From contig CAWGCL010000012.1 in NCBI GenBank assembly GCA_963820995.1, forward strand, positions 124,001 through 188,000: a stretch of 64,000 nucleotides of DNA, read 5' to 3'. Below are positions 27,467 to 35,632 of this stretch, piece by piece (position 1 is the first letter of the stretch; every line of letters starts with the position of its first letter). Below the pieces are notes generated by a model that was not told the DNA's origin, did no database searches, and saw nothing but the letters and a program-made list of their open reading frames with translations. The position numbers and the translations under genes were made by a program. Source of the stretch: JAGTVG01 sp963820995. GTDB lineage: Bacteria; Bacteroidota; Bacteroidia; Cytophagales; Cyclobacteriaceae.

Positions 27467-29584
27467 TTAAGTTGCTTTCCAATTCAATGGAATTCGAATT
27501 GTAAACCTGCTGCCTTTACCCACATCACTTTTGACATCAATTGACCCCTTATGTGCTTCCACAATATGTTTTACCAGGGCCAATCCTAATCCGCTCCCTC
27601 CTGTCTCATCTGCCTTAGATGTTGAAATCCGGTAAAATTTATCAAAGATCTTGTTCAACTCTCCCTTTGCAATTCCAACGCCATTATCCGTAACAGATAT
27701 GATGGCGGAACTTGCATTGCTGCTCACTTCAACCCGGATGAATTTCTTGTCTTCTGAATATTTTACCGCATTGCTGAGCAAGTTTAGAAGTGCCTGTGAA
27801 ATGGCGTCACTGTCTATTTTAAGTTCTATTTTACCTTCCGGGAATACACTCTTAATTTCAAAACCATTGTCACGAATATGAAATTTATAGGCTTCCAATG
27901 AACTTCTAACCACATTAACAAGATCCGATTCCTTAAAGTGATATTTTTTTGCTCCCGTATCCATCTTTGAAAAATCCAACACATTGTCTATCAGATGGGT
28001 CAGCCGTTCACTTTCTTTCCGTATAATGCTGTAGAATTCCCTTCGCTTGTTTTCATCAGTCACCATGCCTGTATCCAGGGTCTCGCCAAACATCCTTATA
28101 AGTGTTAGAGGGGTTTTAAGCTCATGAGATACATTTGAAACAAATTCTGATTTCATACGTGAGACTTCTGACTCGTGGATCACTGCTCTTACCATAACAA
28201 CAATCCCAATGAGCATTACGGCAATGATTCCCATAAAAAGCGTTAGATATAGTCGTCGCTCTTTTCCTATGATCTGGTCAATTGATTTTCCATCCTGATC
28301 ATACAAGGCTACCTTCCAATTGACAAATAATCGAGAAAAATTTTCGGCAACGAGGTAATTTGGTATGGTACGATTATTATGGAGATATAACAAGCTGTCA
28401 TTATCTCCTAGAACACCAACAAATACATCTCGACCTAATTCAACGGAATTCAGGATTCTGGGAAACAAGTTTGACAGGATATAATTCGATTCGAACTCAT
28501 ACCCAATTGCAAATATTTGAGATTGTTGAAATGTTTCGGGAAGTTTAAAGAATCCGAGTTGCATTGTGGAATCATTTTCTTTTGTAGATATGGTTTTTAA
28601 TTGGGAATCTGAAGTTGATCCATCCTTTAGATCTGATTTTATCTCAGATAAAATATTTCGTTTCAGGAATTCTAAAAATGTAATCTGATCAAGTATCTTA
28701 TTTTCTATGATCTTCAGATTATCCATATTCAGACTATTAAAGTTTAAATAGATATCGGAATCTTCAAATTCTAGTATTTCTTCACTAATTGTCTTCAAAT
28801 AGTATAGATATTCTCCTCCTATAAGATCCCAGGGATGGTTAAGGAGTTGCTGATACAACTCCTGCAATGCTTGAAAATGTTTTTCATCGGTTTCTAATGC
28901 TTTATACCCTTCCTTAATTTGATAAAGTGCTACTATTGTTGCAGGAACCTCGCCTATCTTGATTTCATCATTTCCCAGCTCCAAGATCTTTTTGTATGCG
29001 TTTATTCCATTTGAATAATCCCGTTTTTTAAAATAACAGCGTCCAATTCGAGATAGCAGTTGAGCACGTTTCTGGTCAGAATTTACATAGTTTAATGCTT
29101 TTTGATAAAGCCGGACAGCCTCATTATAATCTATATTTATAAATTCAGCTTTTTCGGCCATGTTAAAAGAGTTTTGCGCCGGTGGATTTAAAAAATCCTT
29201 CATTCCGGTTTCATTATTCCATCCAAGTGAAACAATAGAGGAGATCAAGCCATTATTCTCATTTATTAGAAAAAGATTCTTGAAAGCGGGATTTTCGGAT
29301 TCCAATTTTTCGAGCCAAACTTTCAGGTCATTAGAACTGTTGGTATTTGGGAAAGATTCGATAACGTTATTACGAAGGTTTGCTTCAAGCTGAAATGCTT
29401 CACTCTCCAATTTATCCCGCACAAGGATTACGGTGCCGTTAAATTTTGCTCTCAGGTTATCTGCTTTTTGATTGATTGATCTAAGACTCATATAGCTGAT
29501 GATGGCGCCCGGGATTAAAATTAAAATGAAAGCGAGCAAGAGAATTTTATATTTTGAAGTGATGTGCTTAAAAAATTTAAACAT
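27467..29584 (-). CDS. Sensor histidine kinase 2 with extracytoplasmic TPR-like region
   Basis: Intact membrane kinase, 705 residues. One helix at about residues 13-33 and another at about 452-472 bracket a roughly 415-residue extracytoplasmic region. That region contains TPR-like units: NIDYNEAVRLYQKALNYV, AQLLSRIGRCYFKKRDYSNG and INAYKKILELGN (approximately residues 160-215). The cytoplasmic part has the HisKA box with H487 in NVSHELKTPLTLIRMF, then HATPase boxes NLLSNAVKYS, TDNGVGIAKGE, FDKFYR and GSGLGLALVKHIV. No PAS, HAMP or GAF domain is visible between TM2 and HisKA. It is the first gene of cassette 2, with its regulator immediately downstream. Confidence 0.94.
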   Translation of the reverse strand: MFKFFKHITSKYKILLLAFILILIPGAIISYMSLRSINQKADNLRAKFNGTVILVRDKLESEAFQLEANLRNNVIESFPNTNSSNDLKVWLEKLESENPAFKNLFLINENNGLISSIVSLGWNNETGMKDFLNPPAQNSFNMAEKAEFINIDYNEAVRLYQKALNYVNSDQKRAQLLSRIGRCYFKKRDYSNGINAYKKILELGNDEIKIGEVPATIVALYQIKEGYKALETDEKHFQALQELYQQLLNHPWDLIGGEYLYYLKTISEEILEFEDSDIYLNFNSLNMDNLKIIENKILDQITFLEFLKRNILSEIKSDLKDGSTSDSQLKTISTKENDSTMQLGFFKLPETFQQSQIFAIGYEFESNYILSNLFPRILNSVELGRDVFVGVLGDNDSLLYLHNNRTIPNYLVAENFSRLFVNWKVALYDQDGKSIDQIIGKERRLYLTLFMGIIAVMLIGIVVMVRAVIHESEVSRMKSEFVSNVSHELKTPLTLIRMFGETLDTGMVTDENKRREFYSIIRKESERLTHLIDNVLDFSKMDTGAKKYHFKESDLVNVVRSSLEAYKFHIRDNGFEIKSVFPEGKIELKIDSDAISQALLNLLSNAVKYSEDKKFIRVEVSSNASSAIISVTDNGVGIAKGELNKIFDKFYRISTSKADETGGSGLGLALVKHIVEAHKGSIDVKSDVGKGSRFTIRIPLNWKAT

Positions 29585-29763
29585 ATCATAATTTATTAAT
29601 TAAAAAAGTAAAACCCCTTGAGATAATGTAAAAATATGTAAAAATATATAGTGAAATGCTGCATGATGCTCGAATCAAAAAATGTGTCTTATAGTATGTC
29701 TGTATTTTATAGAAATTATAAATATTTATGAAACAACAGATGGATATATCTAAAGACATAAGT

Positions 29764-29811
29764 AACCCTTCCACTTATTATCAGCTGCTGATTATGAATG
29801 GTGGGAGGGTT
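29764..29811 (-). terminator. Long hairpin after propeller 3
   Basis: AACCCTTCCAC (29764-29774) pairs with GTGGGAGGGTT (29801-29811) with one wobble, and an inner TTATCAGC/GCTGATTA arm extends the fold. It starts 12 bases downstream of the propeller 3 stop on the minus strand. The following T-run is weak, so it could be a terminator or an RNA-stabilising hairpin. Confidence 0.5.
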
Positions 29812-29822
29812 TGCCAAGAATA

Positions 29823-32276
29823 TTACTTCCGCAGCTTTTCCAAAACCTCAGCAAAATCTGCTTCCCACATGGTGCCTTCAGGTCGAACCTTAAATTCTTC
29901 GAAAGCCAAATAGGCGAGCCATTTTCCATCATGGGACCAATGCAATGAGTATTTAAAATCATCTGAGTTTTCAAAGTCCAATTGCAATAATTCTGAATTA
30001 TGGATAGAATACATATAGATGATTGTTCTATCATCTTGAAAGGTCCCAATAAATGTTAAATATTTGCCATCCGGACTGAATCGTGGAGTAGTAGTGAGGT
30101 GTATTCCCAAACCCCCTAGATTGTCAATACTTCTTATTTTCGAACCATTCAAAGAAATTATCTGTAATTCATTATCAGTTATTATTGCCATACTTTTACT
30201 ATCAGGTGACCATCCTCCTCCGGGATCTCTACGTTGCAGTTTATGAACTAATTTTGATTTTCCTCCAGATACAGGTACGACATATAATAATTTTTCATGT
30301 TTAGAAGTGACATAATATGAAATCATCGAACCATCCGGAGACCATTCAAGCCAATTTTCATCATCCGGATTATCTGTAATTTGAATTGGATTACTGCCCT
30401 CTATAGAAACAATCCAGATGTCATTCTCGTGCATTATAGCTAATTTGCTTCCATCTGGTGACCATGAAAAATCAGACTTGGAATCACTACCTTCCAATCC
30501 TTCAAAAACCTGATGTAGCGGGCCAACAACTTTAGCTTCAACTAGTGACAAGGATGCTACATATAAATCTTTTAGCTCATCATCTCTTTTTATCCAAAAA
30601 GCCATTTTTGTTAAGTCCGGTGAAGCAATAAATGGAATAGGATCACCATCAATATTTGTTTCAATATTTAAATTAACAGGTTTTTGGCCGGTTAAATGAA
30701 TAATCTTAAATACTGTTTCTTCTTTTTCGTTTTCGCTTTGTACTAACATAATATTATCATTAGCTGACCATTGAACATCATAGATCTGTCCATCTAATTC
30801 AGGGGTACAGGATGGCCCTCCCGTGGTTGAGACCACTTTTAATGGCCATTTTGTATCATAAGAAGATCTATAAAAAAGCATTTCTCCTCCATCAGGGGTG
30901 AAACCAATAAAATTACCTACTTCCTTTGGTATCTTAAATTCATAGTTAATCCTATTCTCCAGAGATAAAAGATTTCTACTTTCCATATATGAATGATACA
31001 ACCATTTACTATCCGGCGACCAACATGGGTTTATACTATTTTTAATAATCATTTCCGATTCTTCACCATTAGCGGAAGTAAGCCAGATTTCGCCCTCTTT
31101 TCTATAAGCTATTTTTTCCCCATCTGGTGACCATGTAGGATAACCCATATTATCTTGTGAACTAGCGATAGGGACTAATTTCCCATCATTAACATTTATG
31201 GCCCAGAGGTCATTAATTATTTCCTGATCCCTTCTGTTAAAAGCTATTCTTTCTCCATTGGGAGACCAACTAACAGGATGTTGAAACACATAATAACCAT
31301 CAATCAGTTTTTTAGGTTTTTCAATTGCATGACCTGTTTCTGGAGATACTAATACGATCCAAATTGCACTATCAGCATAAAAAGCAGCTTTCTGCATATC
31401 AGGGGAATATATTGATCGAAACGCCATCATATCAACTAGCTTAAATGGAGGGCTTCCATCAACTGGAACTACCTGGTTCTCCAATACCATAAACCGGCCA
31501 TCAGATGAAAGGTTAAATCCACCGGTAGTATAACTAATCAAATCATTCTTCCCTGCATATGATCTTACTTTTGTATATGTAATTCCTGTTTCCGGATCTG
31601 TAATAGTATTTTTGTTAGGGTAATTATTATATCCTATCGAATTATTATTATTCTTAGTCTGTTCAACCTGGGCGATCATAAGTTCCGTTACCGGAATAAT
31701 GGTGCTTCCCGGATTATCTTCGATAAGATCCTTGAATGTAGCCAGAGCCTTATCATACTGGCCGGCTTTAAAATAAGACTGTCCCTTATAATATTGTGCG
31801 TTTTGGGCAATTAATGAATTTGGGTTCAATTGTAGGGCTGTCTCATATTCCTTAATGGCTAATTCATATTCCCAAACTTTATATAATTCATTGCCCTGAC
31901 TGATATATCGCTCTGCCTTTTCATTAATATCTGCAGCATACGCATCAAGATAATCCACCCTTGCTAAAGCAATAGCTACTTCTTCTTTCTGATCTCCATA
32001 TTTGTTGATTACCTCCTTATAAGTCCGATAGGCCTCCGGAGATTCCATCTTTTCATAACATGATCCAAGGTGTAATAAAGCTTCAGCAGATATTTCCCTG
32101 TTGTCCGGGTTTTCGTCTACAATTGACTTGTATGTCTTTATGGCTGCATCCAACTCTCCATTTACTTCTTCCTGGTATATTGCCTCGCTGAGCAAAACTT
32201 CAGGTTTTTGTTCTTGTCCTGTTGTTTTTAAAACCAGTACCATTAAAAAGATCGAAAATAGTATATATCGTCCCAT
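29823..32276 (-). CDS. Propeller 3: secreted TPR + PD40/TolB-like beta-propeller protein
   Basis: Intact third gene of cassette 3, 817 residues. A signal peptide ends near TTGQ. TPR-like units follow between about residues 30 and 215 (GELDAAIKTYKSIVDENP, EALLHLGSCYEKM, EYELAIKEYETALQLNP, QYYKGQSYFKAGQYDKALATF). A short Asn-rich linker (about residues 213-228) leads to some thirteen PD40-type motifs, such as LSSDGRFMVL, WSPNGERIAFN, WSPDGEKIAYR, WSPDGSKLAIM and FSPDGKYLTFI, enough for two six- or seven-bladed propellers. The protein is predicted to be periplasmic or surface-exposed, with no catalytic motif. It is longer than propellers 1 and 2 through extra TPRs. Confidence 0.9.
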   Translation of the reverse strand: MGRYILFSIFLMVLVLKTTGQEQKPEVLLSEAIYQEEVNGELDAAIKTYKSIVDENPDNREISAEALLHLGSCYEKMESPEAYRTYKEVINKYGDQKEEVAIALARVDYLDAYAADINEKAERYISQGNELYKVWEYELAIKEYETALQLNPNSLIAQNAQYYKGQSYFKAGQYDKALATFKDLIEDNPGSTIIPVTELMIAQVEQTKNNNNSIGYNNYPNKNTITDPETGITYTKVRSYAGKNDLISYTTGGFNLSSDGRFMVLENQVVPVDGSPPFKLVDMMAFRSIYSPDMQKAAFYADSAIWIVLVSPETGHAIEKPKKLIDGYYVFQHPVSWSPNGERIAFNRRDQEIINDLWAINVNDGKLVPIASSQDNMGYPTWSPDGEKIAYRKEGEIWLTSANGEESEMIIKNSINPCWSPDSKWLYHSYMESRNLLSLENRINYEFKIPKEVGNFIGFTPDGGEMLFYRSSYDTKWPLKVVSTTGGPSCTPELDGQIYDVQWSANDNIMLVQSENEKEETVFKIIHLTGQKPVNLNIETNIDGDPIPFIASPDLTKMAFWIKRDDELKDLYVASLSLVEAKVVGPLHQVFEGLEGSDSKSDFSWSPDGSKLAIMHENDIWIVSIEGSNPIQITDNPDDENWLEWSPDGSMISYYVTSKHEKLLYVVPVSGGKSKLVHKLQRRDPGGGWSPDSKSMAIITDNELQIISLNGSKIRSIDNLGGLGIHLTTTPRFSPDGKYLTFIGTFQDDRTIIYMYSIHNSELLQLDFENSDDFKYSLHWSHDGKWLAYLAFEEFKVRPEGTMWEADFAEVLEKLRK

Positions 32277-32359
32277 AACTTTTTTATTTAAAATTATAAG
32301 ATCGTATTTGTAGGTATATCAAGGATTTTCAAAGTATTGTTAAGTTTATGTCAAACCAT

Positions 32360-33049
32360 TTATAAAGATGGAATTTTATAACCTATTCCACGAACACTTA
32401 TAATCAGCCTTGGACTGTCAGCCTCCGCTTCTATCTTTTTTCTTAAATTCGCCATATGCGTGTCCACAGTCCGGGGAGAAACAATCACATCTTTACCCCA
32501 GACTTCATCCAGCAATTCATCTCGATTAATTACTCTTCCCCTATTCTGAATAAGATATTTTAAAAGTTCAAATTCATGGAGTGTTAGATTGACTTTTTCT
32601 TCATTTTTATGACATTCATATTGTCGGAAATCTACTTTTAAGGCTCCAAAACTAAATATATCATCATTGTTGCGTGAAGCAGGCTTATCCATTCTTCGAA
32701 AAATGGATTTTACCCGTGCCTGTAATTCCCGGGGGCTGAACGGCTTTGTAACATAATCGTCAGCGCCAATTTCCAACCCCACCACCCGGTCAATTTCCTG
32801 CCCTTTAGCAGTTAGCATGATGATAGGGGTCTGTATATCCATTGATCTTAACTTTTTACAAACTTCGAAACCATTCATCCCTGGCAGCATAATATCCAGG
32901 ATGATTAGATCGATCTCTGGCTTTTCAGCTTTCTGCAGTCCATCGATACCATCTGAAGCTAACTCCACCACATATCCTTCCAAAACAAAGTCATCTTCCA
33001 AGGCCAACTGAATAGATTCTTCATCCTCTATAATCAATATTTTTTTCAT
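32360..33049 (-). CDS. Response regulator 3, OmpR/PhoB type
   Basis: Two-component response regulator of 229 residues. Receiver motifs are IIEDEES, phospho-acceptor D52 in ILDIMLPGMNG, LTAKGQE and DYVTKPFS. The output winged helix shows TLHEFELLKYL, DELLDEVWGKD and PRTVDTHMANLRKKIE. It starts 13 bases after the kinase 3 stop and is followed after 83 bases by propeller 3. The intact cassette 3 is the best template for interpreting the other two. Confidence 0.95.
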   Translation of the reverse strand: MKKILIIEDEESIQLALEDDFVLEGYVVELASDGIDGLQKAEKPEIDLIILDIMLPGMNGFEVCKKLRSMDIQTPIIMLTAKGQEIDRVVGLEIGADDYVTKPFSPRELQARVKSIFRRMDKPASRNNDDIFSFGALKVDFRQYECHKNEEKVNLTLHEFELLKYLIQNRGRVINRDELLDEVWGKDVIVSPRTVDTHMANLRKKIEAEADSPRLIISVRGIGYKIPSL

Positions 33050-33062
33050 TTATTATTTCTTT

Positions 33063-35156
33063 TTATGTCACTGGTAGAATAATTGAAAAAGTGCTCCCTT
33101 TTCCCGGGTTGCTATCAACAACGATATCACCCTTATGGGCTATCATAATCTGTTTCACGATGGTTAAACCAATTCCGCTTCCTTTAACCGATTGCGTAAG
33201 TTCATCGCCAGCCCGGTAAAAACGATCGAAAATCTTATCCTTGTCGTTATTATTAATGCCAACACCAAAATCCGTCACATTAATAATTACATCCTTCCCC
33301 TTTGTTACGATTTCAACATTAATTGTCTTTGAATCACTAGAATACTTTGATGCATTATCAAGCAGATTATGCATGACCTGTTCTATCGATTCTTTATCGA
33401 AAACAATTTCAGGAATAGAATCGGCATGGGAAAGATTAATCTGAACGCTCTGATTAACCATGTTGTTCTTAAAAGAGGCAACTGCATCTTTTGCTGTTGA
33501 CACAATATTATCTTTTTCAAAGCGAAAGACTTTTTTGTCATCTTCCATTTTTGAGAAATCAAGAATATTCTCAATCAGATGACTCAATCGTTCACTTTGT
33601 AATAATATCATGTTATAATATTTCTTTTTTTTCTCCGTGGTTGGTACACGGTCTCGATCCAGCATCTCAGCCATTTGCCTTATCGAGGTTAAAGGACTTT
33701 TAAACTCATGGGAAACTGTAGACATAAAGTTCGACTTCATCTTAGAAAAATGTATTTCATTATTAATTGTGCGAAGTGTAAAGAAGAGACCAAACGCCAG
33801 TATAATAATGATCACAATAAAAATGTAGAAATAGAGACCTCCCCTGGAATAAAACAATGAGTTCAACAATCCAGAATTTTCAGGATAAAGCTTGAGAGTT
33901 AAAGCAGGCAGATTCGATGGAAAAGCAGCATAAACAGGCAAATTATCTTCCGTGATATATTCTGACTTTAGGATCAATCCTCCATTATCATCTGTAATCT
34001 GCCACTTGAAATTCGATTCATTCTCTTTCTCGAGTAATAATGGGCGAATGGTATTCATTAAAAGGTAATCTGTATCTATTAGGATACCCCATTTCCCCGT
34101 ATTATTTACACTTTGCAATGACCAGAAATATAGCTTGTCATTGATTCGCGTTTTTTGTCTTTGTATAGTATTTGCCGGGATAAGTTCTTGTTCTATTAAT
34201 TTAATTTCATTACTGCCAAGAAATGAAAGGAGATATTCCGTGTGGATTTGTGACATGGAAATGCTGTCCTGAATACTGTGAATCTTCAGTAATAGTTTCT
34301 TTGTTTCCTTATTATTAGAGTTTTCACATCCCAAAATAATTTTGTCTGCTTTAGATAAAATGAAGGTAAAATATGGAAATCCGATTTCCCATCTTGATTT
34401 TTGAATTTGATTTAATAATAACTGGATATTTTCCAAAGCTGATATTGAATCTGATTTTTTGATGTAGAGGGAGCTTTTTTCCAGCAAGGCTACAGTACCT
34501 AATGGAATTCTATTCTGAATAAAGACCAAAGAATATTTGTCATAGATCAGATCATATGTCTCTATGGCTTTGTCGTTTAAATCAAGTTTTTTCTGAACAC
34601 GCGCAATGGCATTTAAGATTTCTCCTCTTGATTGTTCTTTATGAGCATCAGGCAGAACTGTTTGATAATATTTAAGTGCCATTTGGTAGTTTTTCTCCTT
34701 GAACTCATATTGCCTGGCTTTATCGAGAATGCTATGCTTGTTTTTAAATCCTGCCAAATCAAACCTGGTTAGAGAATTATCGGGGACATACATCATCCCG
34801 CTATTGAGCATTTTTGGGCGACTATTTTTAGAAACATAAAAAATCCCGGCGACAACCTGATGTTGAAGAATGAATTGACTTAATAGTGAATGGGCGAATA
34901 TAGTTTTTTGAGGAGGCAATATTGATTCAATTATTTTAACAAAATCCCTTTCAACGGACGTAAGGTAGGCTTCGGTACCTTGAATGATATTCTGGCTGTC
35001 TTCTGCAAGATTATTTCGATGCTCGCGTTCTACTAAAGCCTGATCATTTATTATACCTCTGAAAGCAAGAATACCCAGAATTAGGCAAGGAAGAACGATT
35101 GCCAGAATATAATAGGCAATAATCCTCTTTCTTTTTATTTCTCTCCTTTTCCTCAT
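33063..35156 (-). CDS. Sensor histidine kinase 3 with extracytoplasmic TPR-like region
   Basis: Intact membrane kinase, 697 residues. The first membrane helix is at about residues 10-30 and the second at about 440-462. The extracytoplasmic region contains TPR-like segments FKEKNYQMALKYYQTVL, GEILNAIARVQKKLDL and NDKAIETYDLIYDKY. The HisKA box reads TVSHEFKSPLTSIRQM with H483, a slight variant (FKS) of the HELKT seen in kinases 1 and 2. HATPase boxes are NLLDNASKYS, TDFGVGINNND, FDRFYRAGD and GSGIGLTIVKQIM. It heads cassette 3, and the 476-base region upstream should hold the promoter. Confidence 0.94.
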   Translation of the reverse strand: MRKRREIKRKRIIAYYILAIVLPCLILGILAFRGIINDQALVEREHRNNLAEDSQNIIQGTEAYLTSVERDFVKIIESILPPQKTIFAHSLLSQFILQHQVVAGIFYVSKNSRPKMLNSGMMYVPDNSLTRFDLAGFKNKHSILDKARQYEFKEKNYQMALKYYQTVLPDAHKEQSRGEILNAIARVQKKLDLNDKAIETYDLIYDKYSLVFIQNRIPLGTVALLEKSSLYIKKSDSISALENIQLLLNQIQKSRWEIGFPYFTFILSKADKIILGCENSNNKETKKLLLKIHSIQDSISMSQIHTEYLLSFLGSNEIKLIEQELIPANTIQRQKTRINDKLYFWSLQSVNNTGKWGILIDTDYLLMNTIRPLLLEKENESNFKWQITDDNGGLILKSEYITEDNLPVYAAFPSNLPALTLKLYPENSGLLNSLFYSRGGLYFYIFIVIIIILAFGLFFTLRTINNEIHFSKMKSNFMSTVSHEFKSPLTSIRQMAEMLDRDRVPTTEKKKKYYNMILLQSERLSHLIENILDFSKMEDDKKVFRFEKDNIVSTAKDAVASFKNNMVNQSVQINLSHADSIPEIVFDKESIEQVMHNLLDNASKYSSDSKTINVEIVTKGKDVIINVTDFGVGINNNDKDKIFDRFYRAGDELTQSVKGSGIGLTIVKQIMIAHKGDIVVDSNPGKGSTFSIILPVT

Positions 35157-35632
35157 AATTCAGTGAGTATGAGATTCAATTTCCGAATTTCAACACTTTT
35201 CAATTTGGCAAAAAATCAGCATAGATGTTTTAAGAATTGTTATAGTTATGTTAAGATTTCATCAAGTAGGGGAAAGTTCATGTATTTAAACACAATTATA
35301 TTGGCTCCATAAATACTAGACACTATGTTCTTTTTACCATCATTAACGGCAATCATGATAGAGGCAGGGTGCTTTTCTTGCATTTTTCAATCGCCAAAAA
35401 TTAATTTAAGGCGATACTTATTCAATTTATTAAAAAACTGACGAAAATATTTACTATCTACATATACAATTTACGAATTAATGCAAAAAGTCATGTAAAG
35501 TTGGATTAGAATTTCTACTTGATTAATGTTTCCCGACTTGTGTGGAGTTTATAATGTTTGTAATACAAGATGCAATAAGTGATGAGACAGATCTAAAAAA
35601 TGGATTTAAGTTTTGATTGCTTACGGTAAAAT
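35157..35632. other. Intergenic region upstream of kinase 3
   Basis: About 475 AT-rich bases with no credible gene. An inverted repeat ATCGCC (35390-35395) / GGCGAT (35410-35415) with a 14-base spacer lies about 235 bases before the kinase start. It probably contains the cassette 3 promoter, but I cannot point to a clear -7/-33 pair. Confidence 0.45.
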
